A DNA stretch of 64,000 bases from positions 2,970,550 through 3,034,549 of the forward strand of contig NC_054082.1 of NCBI RefSeq assembly GCF_017562075.2. The letters are read 5' to 3'. Shown in pieces: positions 1-13,979 of the stretch. The notes under the pieces are model-generated. The model was not told where the DNA came from, made no database searches, and saw nothing but the letters and a program-made list of their open reading frames with translations. A program made the translations under genes and the position numbers. Every line of letters starts with the position of its first letter. Positions within the stretch are counted from its first letter, which is position 1. Source of the stretch: Anopheles merus (lineage: Eukaryota; Arthropoda; Insecta; Diptera; Culicidae).

Positions 1-3000
1 CACCACTGAAATTATCTTCGATGACCGGTTATTACAATCAATATACCTCTATTTACACAAACGACGTGTCTCGTGTGTTTTTTTCCTTCCTTCAACATCG
101 ACCACAATCGAAGCACAATTTAAGCACGAATTAACTCTCTTTCCATGTCGATCTGGATCACAATTAGGTCCACCGGCGATGGCGAAGGGAAATGAGCACT
201 TGGGAGAGCGACCGTACAGCACCGCAGACACAGTTATGTCACCCTGTTTCGAATAAATCAAGACGATTTTATACCACCACCTCGCCCCTTCCATCATTAG
301 GCTAGTTGCCCCCCAAACGCCGGTCGAATTAAGTCATCGCGTTACGGTACTTCTGCTCGAATCCAACGGCGCAGTCCGAACCCGCCACACTAACCCGGCA
401 TTTGCTCGTTAGAAAGCCCACCTTAACGCTCCTTCCGGTAGGTTAGCCTCTGCTTCTTCGGCACAGTGTACTGGTGGCTGCCCGTGCCTCGTCTAGCGTA
501 CTGTTGGTGTGTCCCGTTTCCGAGTGCTGTAAATTAATTAGCTTTCAAAGAGAATTTCTTTTCCCCTCCCCGAGCCAATCTTTTCGCTTCCCTAGGGCCG
601 GAGCGCCAAGGGGCAGAATTAGGCTCCGCAAGATTCATTCGTTTCCACGGTAGACGCGAAAGAAAATGATCCAAAAAGATCTATTCGCAGCGTCGGTTGT
701 CGTGGCGTTTAAGACCATCGTTTAAAAGAACAAAAAAAAATCAGCACTAACTCTTAGGGCAAAGAACGTTCTCTTCAGCATATCCCCAGCAACAGCGATG
801 GTCGTCGTTTCATTCAATTGCTTTTCACATATAACTCTTCTCTCAACCCTCACATTGTCTTCACCTCGATTGCCTCCAGTGGTACGTGTATGTGTGTGAA
901 AGATCGTTTATTTTATGGCTTGACCACGCCGAGGTACTATATTTTTCCAACCCATCCGTTGCGAGCAGAATCGGGCGCTTCGACCCGGAAAAATCTTCCC
1001 ATTTCCTTCTCCACACCCCAGCATTCGGAGATGATTTCCTGCACAGCTGGAGCATGAAAATCTCTGCCAACTTCTTGCCTGCCAAGAGCAACACGCTTGC
1101 TGCCAAAAGGGAAGCGAAAGAATCGAGACAGCGGTGGATTTCCCGGGGATTTGATGGCTTCGAATGACAATCGTTCCGCCGAATCTCTCTGGCCATTTTG
1201 TCGCTCGATAAATCCAATTGAGCTCCAATTGGAAACGCCATTTCCAACGGGTCGTGTTCTCTGGTTGTCTTGGGCGGTCGGACACTTAGAGAACAAGAGA
1301 GACAAGAAGCGATTGGCCAGAAACGTGGCAATGGAAGATTCAACTCGGAATGCCCGTGTGTGTGCAAATGAGCAGAGCAGACTGATTTCATTGAAGATGC
1401 TTGAATTATTCATGCTTTGAGAAGTTGGGCAATTAAATTTCAATTGCACTCCCCCTGCACTAATCGATTGTTAAACCATTTTAATTGTAAGCTGTCCATG
1501 CACTTTTTATGATAAATACTATCGATTTAAACATTCACAAAACCACCACGAAAGCTCATCGAAAATAAAATCTGAAAGCATATTCAACCAGCCCAAAATG
1601 CGGCGGTGACATTTAAATGTCCCATGCCATGCGAGCAAACTATTTCTGTGCCTTTTCCATGACATGATTTCATTATTGCCATGCCAAAAGCGGGCTTGTC
1701 CTTCGGTGTGGCACAAAAGCGCCACACACACATCAAACCGGCACACTCCAGAGCAAACGGCATACCACGTTGTGCACACGTACACATGTGGGTACAGTGC
1801 GGCGCTCACGCTCACCCCATCGCACGTCCGTTTTCCTTGACCGAAGGTCGTCTGCGGAGCCCACGGTTGCTGCAGCGGACCCCGAATGCAACTCGGGCGG
1901 CGGTGCACCGGAGAGGAGGAAGGAACTGCCAGCAAAATGTTAAAATATGTAACAACCGAGGCGCGCTTTGTCGGAGCACCGTCGAGCACAAGAGGCGTGC
2001 GCTTCTTCGCTTCGCGCGGCTGGCTGTGGTTCTCCAGCCATGTGTCGGCCACAAATCGCACAACGCACCAACACGAATGAATGGAACGCCATTAGCGGAT
2101 TAGCAAAATACACACACACACACACATCGGTGCCGGGGTGTAGCAGCATCGAGTTGGGTTGCTTTTCGCTCTCGCCACAGCATAGAAACGGCAGCAACAG
2201 CAGCAGCGCATAACTCCGACACGCTCCGATGCATACCGGAAGGCGAGCGGCTTACTTCCCCCCCCCCCCCCCGTACGGACAGCAGGGCGCAACATCAAGT
2301 TGCGCCGGTTCGGAAGTAAGCCCTACAATGCACCCTCTTCTGCCTTCTGCATTGTTTGCAGTGGCAGGCAGGCGAACGCCCCTTCTTCTTTCCGAAACCA
2401 AAGGAAGTTTCCGAAACCAATCTTGTTGTCTCTCTTCACACCTTCTGTTCAACCGTTCCTTTTCTGCTCATCACACCTTGCTGATACCACAAGAATCCTT
2501 GAAGTTGCGCTATTATGGTACATTTTCTTTCTATCTATTTCTATTCCGAGACCAAAACAATTGCTTCTCTCATTTTAAATTTAAGTACAAATTTATGTTC
2601 GTGGCCATCCCGCAGGGAAACCAAACGTAGCAGCTCATTGCAATCAATTTATGATGCCCACGATGCTCGAGAATGACCTTTACAGCGCACCTTTCTGTCA
2701 CACTTGCAAATATCCTTCAGCAGGAAGGACACTCTCAATGCCTTGTAATATGCAAACGAACTGTCCGCCGCAAACATTGTCATCAAGTGAAGTGTGTGTG
2801 TACATTTGTGTTGGTCAAACATAACGCCCCAAACGACATGCCGAAAACTAAAACAAAAAAAAAACCCCCGAACCCGTGCATATCAATATGCTAAACAACA
2901 AACGACCATTCGGCTGCACCTTTAGTGCTTCATGTAACACATCCACGGCGGTAGTAACAGCAAATTTCGCCTCCACTTACTTGCAGTATCGTGTTCGTGT

Positions 3001-5227
3001 CCGCAGTTTTTTTGTGTGTGTGCTCCTGCCTGCTGCTGCCGTTTTACTTTCTCAAGTTAAATTGTTTTATTCATAGCTTCCCGTCCTGCTTTGGAAGGTT
3101 TCCTCCACCCGGACGACAGACGGCAGCACCCGCGCCGAGACTTCCTTTCTCGATTGTCTGCAGTGGCGGCGAGGTGGTTCTTCCCCACTCTGTCCGTGTT
3201 ACAAAACACCGGCGGTACGAGCTCCGGGGGCAAGTAAAAATTGATTTTTTATCCAAAAAAGTTAAGCTGCTCAATTTGAAATTTCCCTTTAAAACAATTT
3301 CCAAGATTCGTACACACAAGATGCACATTTTAAACGGTTTATCGTGTACTTTCCCTAGCTCCAGGGTGTCAATCAATCCTGCAGATTGAATGTCGTTTAA
3401 TGTAATTACATTTCAACCATGTCCACCGTGAATAATGGATATCAACACCTTCAACGCGTTTACACATGCTCAAATTACGGCACGTAGAGCCCTCGGCACG
3501 AGATAAGATATTGAGTGCGATCGATCCCACACAATCGATCTACCTGTCCTTATTCCTTTACCCAACCCGGTGTAAATGGCTGCCGACAGGTACATATATA
3601 CACATACCGCCCTTCTCATGCCTTTTATTTTGTGGCTCTACGTTTAGGACGAAAGAACAAATTTATGACACAACAAAAATAAACCCCCGAGCCGAAGGGA
3701 CATGAAAAATCGACTCCGAAGGGAAAGACCTGACGTCATGTATGGTCCCCGGGTTCGAAGGTTCCCTCGTACCCGCCGCTTGTTGTTTATCGGTGGCGAC
3801 TGTGACGACGGAAAACAATCTTTACGTTGCTTCGTAGTTTATAAATCGCCTCCGGTATCGATTGAATGTCCTGCAAGAGTGAGTTCAATAAAATGCTTTC
3901 CCTATCTTCCGCTCGTAAACGATTCTAAAACCCCTAAAACTCCTATTCCCAAAGGACATATCGATAGTTAAGCCTCACCCCCACTACTCCCTCCCCCAGC
4001 TGTGCACGGTTGCCAAGGTGGCCAGTGTTTGGTTGTGGAACGCTTTAGAAGCACGTGAACGACCCTAACAAGAATGCAACTTCCGGCCGAGGCCAAGCGG
4101 CAAAGCGTTTTGAACATTCCTCCATATTTGAGCTTCCATATTAAGCGAGCCCCGTTCAAGCCCCCTCCCCAAAAGAACGCCATCGGTTAATCGTTTGAAA
4201 TGATTTGCCTTATTTTTCTGCAGCTTCTGACTATTTTTAGCTTCCGAAAGATTACATAATAATTCTGTGTGCGTGTGTGTGTGTGAGGTGGAAGCACACA
4301 TTCGCGCAACAGACACATTATTGTCTGCACATTTCGACCGCTTCCGGAGTGCAAAATCCCATTACCGGCTTGGCTTGGCCCGTCCAACCCGGTGCGGGGG
4401 CCATCGAACTCGAAACTCGAGCCCACCAACCAACACCACCACCTGCTGCGAAGTTGCATCGCTCGGTTTCGGAATCAAGCTCATTGATCCATTTCTGTTC
4501 GCACCATCGCAGAAAGAGAATGCGCATTCTCTTGTGACGATATTATGTGCATAAAAGGGGAGCGACGAAACTAAAAAAAAAAAAAGGATACGCACTTTTA
4601 ATGTGTGCAACGACAGAAACCCGTTCATCCGTTCGTCCGTTCACCACCACCACCAGCTGGTTTTACACGATGTTCGTTAGCGTCCGTGTACGTTGGCTTC
4701 GTCCTTTCTACATCCACACCGAGCTCTTCGATTGGTTGCGTCAGATGTCGCCATACGAACGAACAGCAAATGCACAACTAACACCACTAACGACCATCTA
4801 GTGTGTCCAGATGGTGGTGACGGTCGCTTGCTTCGCTTCCACTGCCGACCAGGCCGAGGTGGACAAACAAATTCGGTGCCCAAATTGTGTCTCAAGGTTA
4901 CCCGGAGCCCGGTTTTGTCGCGTTTGGCTATGTCGGTGCTTCCGAAAGGATCGATAAATATCCTATACCGTGGACGGCCGGTGACAACGAATGGGTGAAA
5001 GAAATACGGCGTTTAATGGGCCCAACTTTTCGATCGAAGGTGTTTATCGATTTGGCAAGAAAGCACGCCGAGCGCAGAAGAAGCAGGACCTCACACACAC
5101 ACACACCCAATAACCGGTCCGTTGGAAAACCGGAGCAGACGATAGATAACACGATTTGTTCCAGGCTGTTCTGAAAGGCTCGGGGCCCGGAAACACGTGA
5201 TGCGGCCGGCTTTTCGGCCATTCCTAC
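1..5227. other. No gene recognised (probable intron/intergenic)
   Basis: I see no convincing coding exon here. The stretch is a mosaic of AT-rich and pyrimidine-rich sequence with small CA tracts (about 2109-2126) and a 15-C run. If the exon at 5228-5285 is real, most of this is its first intron on the minus strand. A DRE-like ATATCGATAG lies near 3959. Open frames are short, overlap on both strands and lack splice-consistent structure. Confidence 0.6.
2258..2272. repeat. Poly-C homopolymer (15 bp)
   Basis: An uninterrupted run of 15 C. Its length is prone to sequencing and assembly error. It breaks reading frames around it. Confidence 0.95.
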
Positions 5228-5285
5228 CTGGTGACTGCGTTTTGTTGTCAAGAATTTGGTTAATTTCTTCCGTAGAATCCGCCAT
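5228..5285 (-). CDS. Probable first coding exon of a gene extending left out of the window
   Basis: On the minus strand an ATG in a good insect context (CAACATGGC) opens MADSTEEINQILDNKTQSP, followed by CAG|GTAGGA, an acceptable splice donor. The exon ends in phase 1. No matching next exon was found between 1 and 5227, so the first intron would be longer than 5 kb. The sequence to the right (5286 to about 6.0 kb) has the look of a long leader. I do not recognise the protein. The open frame continues past the donor with low-complexity residues, which favours splicing. Alternative: a chance ATG next to a GT. Confidence 0.45.
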
Positions 5286-7786
5286 GTTGATGCAGGAGTG
5301 GGGAGGAGAGCCGTGGGGATGTAGCTGAATCGTTTGTCTTGATTCGGTCTCGCCTCGACAGATGCCTTCTCGAACACAAAGCAATTTGCCACTGGGGAGA
5401 TGACGGGTGGCCGCACGACGTGCTGAAGGTCGGGTTCTTTTTCTCTCTCACTCTCTTTCTTGCTACTTCTCCGTCGCCCGGAGCTGTCTTGATACGATTT
5501 CTTTCGTTGCTGCTGCTGCTGGCGGATCTGCGGTGTCGGTTCTTTTGCCGTATGCGCGCTCCCTCTATATTAGAAGCGGTCTGGGAAGCGCTCGGATGGA
5601 TGCTGGAACTTTCTTCTCTAATTCGGTTCAACGGAATACGAGAGTTGCACTTTCCTGCACTGCCAACACGGCAAACGCGCACGCACACACATACACAAAT
5701 TACAAACACACACTCATACACACACACGGGCACGCACGTACGCACACCGACTTGGCCACAAACACTTTTTGCTTGCTTCAAGGGGGGAAAAGAGTAAGAG
5801 AGAAAGATAGAGTGTGAGAAACAGTAAGAGAGAGAGGGCGATGTAGCAAGAGAGTGCAGAATCGAGCGATTCACACTTGGGTCGATTACTTTCGTGTATA
5901 AAATACTTTCGCGGCTAAAGAATTTAACCCTTATGGGGCCTTTTTCTGCGTTTTTTCTTCTTCTTATTTTTTCCCTACAAAAACTCAGACTAATGGCCAG
6001 GGGAGGGGGACACACGGCACGCACACACTCTATCCCGGGATCGATCGGCTCAGCTGCTGTGTGCGAGTATTTCTTTGCCTCCCGTCGAACGCACTCACTC
6101 CGCTCGGGCTACACACCACCACTGTACTACACACACCTGCCCGGAAAGAGAGACGGCCACGGAATATACGCAATCCGCACCACACACTCTGCTAGGCTCG
6201 CGCGCGCGGGTGGACGCGACACACACACACACAAGCACACACACAGACGCACACTATCAAAACCACACCTGACGACGACGAGAGCGAGCAGGCGAAGCAG
6301 GTCGTTTCGCTTTTCTCGGAACAAGCGCAATGGGATGCGTATATATCTGACAGCGATAATTACAGCAATGACGACAACGGGAAAGGCTGCGACTGCTGCT
6401 ACTGCTGCTAGGTGCCCGTCGTCAAACCGTCTAAGGGAGGAGTTTCTTTTTGCAATTCTTCGGCCAAATTCGCTTCGCGTTTGCACACAGAGCCGTGACC
6501 TTTCCGAGCGGTTTGCGGGTCGCAAAATGTGTGCAATAATCACGCCAATCGTACGCACACATACACACACACAGGCACTTTGCAAATTGGAGGTTTTTGT
6601 AAAGATAAAAAGGCGGGGGAGCAAACTAACAACTTTCTTGTGCAGAGACTACACGCGTGCACGAATGGCTGGTGTGACTTTTGCGTTGGAGAAGATTCTT
6701 TTCTTTTTCACGTACTCTGACTTCTGGTCTGAACTTTTTTTCTCTCTCTCTTCTTTCTTCTCGCACAAGTCCGGACACGCACAGCAGCCACACGACCGCA
6801 CAGCCACACGTTGTTTTTGGTAGTGAACGGCCTCGCTTATCCGTGCCCATTCCGACAGACACCGCCGGATATTCGAAGGGCAACGGATTGCCCATTTGAC
6901 GTTTACAGTGCGTTTATAGTGCGACGTTCAATGCTGGTTATTAAGGGCGTACGCGCAGCGCATTCACACTGAAAATTAGAAACAATAATGTTTTAGAATA
7001 GTCTGCAGCAACTAACGACAATATGAGTAGTTGGGTATGAGAGCAAGAAGTAACATTAGTAAAAATGTGTAGTTTACCATTGGTCAACGTTTGCCCATTA
7101 GCTGCTCTTCTATAGAAACTTATGCAAGTGATATTCACACTCTCGTGTAGCTATTTAAATGCACTTTAAAAAATCCTGTCCACAACTCTTCATTCCAAAC
7201 ACGTTCTACCATTTTTAAAGAACTGTTTTCGCTATTATTCCTTCACCGCCGCAATATTCCATTCCATTGCACGGCTATTGTCAAAATGCTTGTTCCTGGC
7301 AGTACCTCTCATTCTACGAATTGCGGTTGTAAACAACTTGCCCCGCCTGCTGGTGTTCGATTCATTCAAAACCCCCTACTCATCACCTCCCGGTACACTG
7401 TGTTATTCAACAAGCACGTTGCGCAAACCAACACTCCCCAAGAAACCCGTTCCGTGGAGGGGATAAAAGCGTATTGGAGAAAAAAAACCCGTTTCGTGTG
7501 CCGCATCCACACAGCACAGCATTGAACCTGACGGTGGTGAAAATGTTTGATTTCCATTCGTAAAGTTCACTTGCGCGAGAAAGCACGCTGACGTGTTGCG
7601 GACCTGTCATCTGGTAGCGGCGGTTTCCCCTTTTATTTTACCTTGCCAGCTATTGTGTGCTTTGAGTAACCCTTTGCCTATCGGTGCATTTATCGAATCG
7701 CAGTTCGCGAGATTCGACAGTTTTTGATAAAAACACATTAACTTAACGGTGTGTTATACTACACTACGCGCGGATCTCGCTTCAAA
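5286..7786. other. Intergenic/leader region with CA- and GA-rich tracts
   Basis: No coding gene is supported here. Imperfect CA tracts occur at about 5676-5755, 6216-6252 and 6555-6575. A GA-rich stretch at about 5795-5855 (repeated GAGAGA/GAGAAA) resembles GAGA-factor promoter sequence. The right end leads into the thiolase promoter. Confidence 0.5.
5795..5855. promoter_or_regulatory. GA-repeat (GAGA-factor-like) cluster
   Basis: Repeated GAGA/GAAAGA units, including GTAAGAGAGAGAGGGCG, lie 510-570 bp upstream of the minus-strand start codon at 5285. Clusters like this are typical of Trithorax-like (GAGA factor) bound promoters in Diptera. Binding is inference. Confidence 0.35.
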
Positions 7787-9724
<1,938 letters not shown>

Positions 9725-9878
9725 AGACGCTTTAATGGAACAGTTTTGTACTTACGCTTACCGAATGATATGTATTTTTCGTACTCAATTGTATTTTTTC
9801 TTCCTTCTATGAAGAGTATTCAGAGTAAGGCAACTGCTGCTGTACCCTACAGCATCATAAATCGCAAGTGACGATGGC

Positions 9879-9884
9879 AATAAA
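9879..9884 (+). terminator. Poly(A) signal AATAAA of the thiolase gene
   Basis: Canonical AATAAA 155 bp after the thiolase stop codon. Confidence 0.75.
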
Positions 9885-9910
9885 CGTATAATTCTCTTAA
9901 AATTCCTGCA

Positions 9911-10060
9911 CTATTTTCTGCTCGTCATGTTGTTTTCCATCATCGTGTTGAGGTTACTCATTTTGGTCCGCTTTTCTCTGAATGTAAGCTTCTTCTTTTC
10001 GCCACGTTGCGGACCCGCCATTGAGCTCAAATAATTCTCAAACGATGGAAGTATTTTAAC
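9911..10060 (-). CDS. Possible 3'-terminal coding exon of an unrecognised gene
   Basis: Minus strand. A strong acceptor (pyrimidine-rich, ending CCCACAG) is followed in phase 0 by 49 codons and a stop. The stretch starts VKILPSFENY and ends NNMTSRK, with a basic middle (EKKKLTFREKRTK). It looks protein-like, but I found no matching upstream exon in phase 0 between 10061 and 11265 and no AATAAA downstream on this strand. It may be the tail of a small gene whose other exons I missed, or a chance open frame. Confidence 0.3.
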   Translation of the reverse strand, partial: VKILPSFENYLSSMAGPQRGEKKKLTFREKRTKMSNLNTMMENNMTSRK

Positions 10061-11265
10061 CTGTGGGTGAGAGTAGTAAAAGAGTGGTTGAAGTGATGAG
10101 ATTATCACGAAGCAAACAAAAACAGGATTTTATCTTTTATGCAGCAAAAACCAAACTCAAAGCAGACAAACAATGCTTGTACGGATTTTTGTACGTTTAG
10201 CTGTCTTTTTGCTTCCGTTTACTTTATTTATTTGCAGTTCGACATGTTTCACATGTGAGCAGAATACACTACACATCTTCATTACTATCTAATTATTGTT
10301 TTTTTTTTTTTGTTTATCAGCTTGCCCGCTAGCATAGCTTGTAATCTTCCGCCGTGGTTTGACAGCCGCTTGGTTAATCTCAAGAACATGGTATAACATT
10401 TTGAATGGTTCGACAGAACAGAGAAAAAAAACCTGCTAAACGTGAAAGTCTCGTTGGACTTTAATCTTTCAGATTAACAGAGCTTGAAGCTAGTTTTTTT
10501 AATATCGTTAATTCCGACAAACACAACCTAAAGGGAATGGTAGCTTTGAGCTACTTTTTATGGCCTCATATTTGTTCACTGCAAACCAGAACGTAATCAT
10601 ATTATTTTTAACACACGAATGCTTTGTTTTCGGCATTATTTTGTGCATTTCGTCTTCGTCGCTCGTACACTGCTGATCTTTGAATAATGTGCTTTCTGCA
10701 ACGATCAACGGCGTCATCAGACATTTACAATTGGGAAGGTGCGATAAATTACATCGAAAGATCATCCCATTCATCGCACAAACAATCTTTTCTCGGGCTG
10801 TGGCTGGTTTTACTAACATAGATAAAAACATTGTGTGTGTCAGAGAAGTTTGACTGTAGTGGGGATATTGATCAACGTAGGAAAAAGGGAGTCAAGATAG
10901 CGCGATTCGTAAAAGGGTATAGAGTTCGGAAACTATTTCTAACCTACCAACGTCAAACCTTCCAGCGGTTACGCTCTTTAGAATACTTTGAGCGCTGTCG
11001 TAAACGCTCACAAACGATAGATACTGTTATTGTAGGTTCGCGAAGGTTGAAGGGCTGCAACTATTACGCTATCAACATTCAAGTTTTGCTATTTATCTTG
11101 TCCTTGCTTGAGAGGGTACTCTTTGTGTACCCAAATGCCAAATGCAATCCCGTACACTTTTTGTCTCCTGTACCCTAAAAACACACTTCAGCTCTACTAC
11201 ACACGCTCAACTACAAACAGACCATAAACAGTACAAACAGTAGCAAAAGATAGCGTGCCAGCGCT
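10061..11265. other. AT-rich spacer, no firm gene
   Basis: Contains a 107-codon minus-strand open frame (10508-10831) and a 115-codon plus-strand one (10831-11178). Neither has a recognisable domain or splice partner. It also includes the 3' UTR of the NT5DC1-like gene. Confidence 0.5.
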
Positions 11266-12852
11266 TTAATTGTTGACCAACTTCAGCGGCTCGGCCGGAT
11301 AGTAACCGTTGCAGCTAACGTTTTCCGTGAAGCTGTTGTAGCAATGATCGATCGGATACTTGGCCACTTCGTCCATCGACGGGACGCAAATCTTGGCGTG
11401 CTGCTTTATCAGGCCCGCCCACAGCGACGCATCCTCCACGCCCGGTCCCGACCGGGTGGTGAAGAACGATCCCCAGAACTTGGACACGATGTACGGTGCG
11501 TCCGGATGGCCCGCGTCGCAATCGCGCATACCTTCCGCTTCCATTTCCTCCACGATCGCCACCGTGTCGGCCGTCGTGTACTTGGACGGCGTGTACATGT
11601 CCTGTATGAGATTGTCGCCCACGTACAGATAGCGCGGGTTGGACTTGTGGCAGATCTTACCCAGCAGCACCGTCAAATCGCGCCAGTTGCCCTGCGAGTA
11701 GACGCCGTACCGTTCCAGCTGGCCGGCCGTCAGCGGTTCCGTCTCGTCGTGCCCTTCCAGCCGCACGAACGGCTTGCCCGCGGTAAAGAAGCCCGGCTTC
11801 TTGGCGAACCCAACCACCACATCGAACAGCTCGGGCCAGTCCGGACCGTACGCGTACGATGCGGTAAAGTTGGCGAAATCGATATGCGATCCGGTCACCA
11901 GGAAGGTGGTTTTCGTTTTCTTCAGCTCGCGCAACCAACGCACCAGCTCGGGGGACGCTTTCTGCAGGTACCGCTCCGGGTTGGCCTTCAGCGCCTCGAA
12001 GTAGCCGCCGATGTTGGCACCGAAGTGGTCCCTCGAGTACATGTACACCAGCCCGTCGAGAATGTCGGGCCACACGTTGTACCGTCCGATGCGCTCGTGC
12101 GCGTCCTCGTCCAGCGTATCGATCACGCGCCCGAACAGCAGCGTGGCGCAGATGTCGAAGTAATCCAGCACCGTGCGTATCTGCTCCGACAGTGGGCCGT
12201 TCCACGCTACGAGCATGTTCCGACAGTACTCGTTCGTCACCTCCCACCGCTTCTCGTCGCCGTAGTAGGCGCGGATTTCCTCGTCCGCCATGCGCTTGGT
12301 GCCGTGCGTCGCCTGCTGTATGACACCGTCCGGGTCAAGCTTCAGGATGTTTCCCCGGTGAAAGTCGATGATTAGCCCGCGCTGCAGGAAGTCCTTGTCG
12401 AGCGGCTGCAGCAAATGTCGCCCGGCATAACCGCGCTGCTCGACCAGAAACCGGGCCACCGTGCGGTACTCCAGCTCGATCATCTCACCGATCCGGTAGC
12501 GCAGCAGCGTGTTATCCAGATCGAACCCGACGCAGTCGTAGTCGGCAAAGCTGAACGTGTCCGCCCCGGTCATGATGCGGTTGGCTGAGTAGCGCGAATA
12601 GAACCGTTGTCCCGTCGTCCGTCCGAAATGCCACGGAATCGCGGTGCGCGAACACAACTGCAACGAGGCGCCAATGTTTTGACAGCTCACTTGACAACCA
12701 GCTGCCGCCGTTGCTGTACCGCCTGTAGTGGTGGTGGTGATGGCGCGGACAAATGGTAAACTTGCTGCGATTACTTCCGACGAGCGACTGCCACCGAACA
12801 GGCCCGCACCAGTACCGCAGCGGCCCAGAATTCCAACGGTTAACGACTTCAT
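11266..12852 (-). CDS. 5'-nucleotidase domain-containing protein, NT5DC1 family (HAD superfamily)
   Basis: Single-exon frame, 528 aa from the ATG at 12852 (an upstream in-frame ATG at 12888 would add 12). The HAD motif I, VGFDLDNTLL, has nucleophile Asp and acid Asp at about residues 111 and 113. A motif-IV-like YVGDNLIQDMY lies near the C-terminus. The NT5DC1 hallmarks HGTKRM, KFWGSFF and GYYPAEPL are present. The last two-thirds follow human NT5DC1 end to end. The family's substrate is not established; purine 5'-nucleotidase activity is assumed by homology. Unusual: about 93 residues precede Met-Thr-Gly-Ala-Asp (ATG at 12573), where vertebrate proteins begin. This extension is Ser/Thr/Arg-rich with few acidic residues and ends RFYSRYSANR, like a mitochondrial presequence. 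Confidence 0.9.
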   Translation of the reverse strand: MKSLTVGILGRCGTGAGLFGGSRSSEVIAASLPFVRAITTTTTGGTATAAAGCQVSCQNIGASLQLCSRTAIPWHFGRTTGQRFYSRYSANRIMTGADTFSFADYDCVGFDLDNTLLRYRIGEMIELEYRTVARFLVEQRGYAGRHLLQPLDKDFLQRGLIIDFHRGNILKLDPDGVIQQATHGTKRMADEEIRAYYGDEKRWEVTNEYCRNMLVAWNGPLSEQIRTVLDYFDICATLLFGRVIDTLDEDAHERIGRYNVWPDILDGLVYMYSRDHFGANIGGYFEALKANPERYLQKASPELVRWLRELKKTKTTFLVTGSHIDFANFTASYAYGPDWPELFDVVVGFAKKPGFFTAGKPFVRLEGHDETEPLTAGQLERYGVYSQGNWRDLTVLLGKICHKSNPRYLYVGDNLIQDMYTPSKYTTADTVAIVEEMEAEGMRDCDAGHPDAPYIVSKFWGSFFTTRSGPGVEDASLWAGLIKQHAKICVPSMDEVAKYPIDHCYNSFTENVSCNGYYPAEPLKLVNN

Positions 12853-12888
12853 GTCTTCTTCTTTTGTTGCTTCTTCTTGCGCGCACAC

Positions 12889-13979
12889 AAACCCGTACCC
12901 GTTCGAGATTTATTTTAATTCGCCCACCAACCAACACACCCCATTCACCAAAACATCGTAGCGCGCCACACGCACACGCGCACAAAGCTATTTCACTCTC
13001 GCCGTGAACAATCGCGCAAATATCCGCCCGACCGCGTGACTCTGTTTTTGCGCTTTCCACTCTCGGGAGCACGCCTGTACGCGATTGTACGATTGTCTCG
13101 CTTTCGCGCAATAAAAGTTCTGTTTTCTCGCTTTACCACCGCCGTTCGCTGCTGCCCACAATCATATCAATCCAAAACAAACACACACGGTCGCCCCTTC
13201 GTCGATTCAAAACAACAGCCACAAGGTTGCGGACGGGAAGGTCAATGAGTGGGGCGGGGTGGCATTGTTCACGGGGAGAACCATACAAAACGAACGCGAC
13301 CTCCCTGTTGTCGCGGGGGATGATTTTTTACGTAATGCTTTTTACGAGGCCAATCAACGATCCACGAAAAGATTCGCCCCACAAACCCGAGATATGTGTG
13401 GCACAGCGTTTGTCTCACGGGAATGATATCACGGTCGGCAACGGAGAGGAGGAGGATAAGCTATCGATTAGTCTACACAAGCACACTGATACACGCCAGG
13501 AGCCCCCGATCCAAGTTGCTCAAACGCGTCAAGGTGATTTCGCGACGCTCCCGAAATAAATTCCGTAGCACCTCCGTTCAAGGGTCACGCTAATCCGAAT
13601 GAAGGGGTTTGCCATCGACCATTGCCGTTGATTCATACGCTTGAGTGAGTCCGTTTTCGTTGTTCTATTACTTCAACACACTTGACTCGCCAGCGTGTCG
13701 TCAGCGATATCGAGTATCATCTCATCACTTTCCCACTTGAACATCCGTGACGTCTTTGCAGCGCGACTCGATCGAACTCACTACTACTGCACTGCTGCAA
13801 TTCTACTGCAGCCACCCAAAAACTGGCAACGTGTACTGGGCAGTTGCCACAAAACCCTTGCCAACTACAATCATTCGCAGCTCGCTCGCTGCGGACTGTG
13901 TGTTTGTTTTGATCAAGGACGACCTCACGTCGAACACAGTGGCTGTCAAATGGATCAGCTGTTGGCATACTTTTTTTTA
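12889..13979. other. Spacer between the NT5DC1-like gene and LSm10
   Basis: Promoter and leader side of the NT5DC1-like gene (CA-rich about 12965-12985), then the 3' flank of LSm10. No coding gene is seen. A CTGTCAAA element lies at 13943-13950. Confidence 0.5.

Noticed and set aside
4870..5090. Plus-strand frame reading QGYPEPGFVAFGYVGASE...
   Set aside because: Looks somewhat protein-like, but there is no start, no acceptor and no recognisable family. It overlaps open frames on the other strand.
11344..12375. 343-codon plus-strand frame antisense to the NT5DC1-like gene
   Set aside because: A shadow of the GC-rich coding exon; His/Arg/Val-rich antisense translation.
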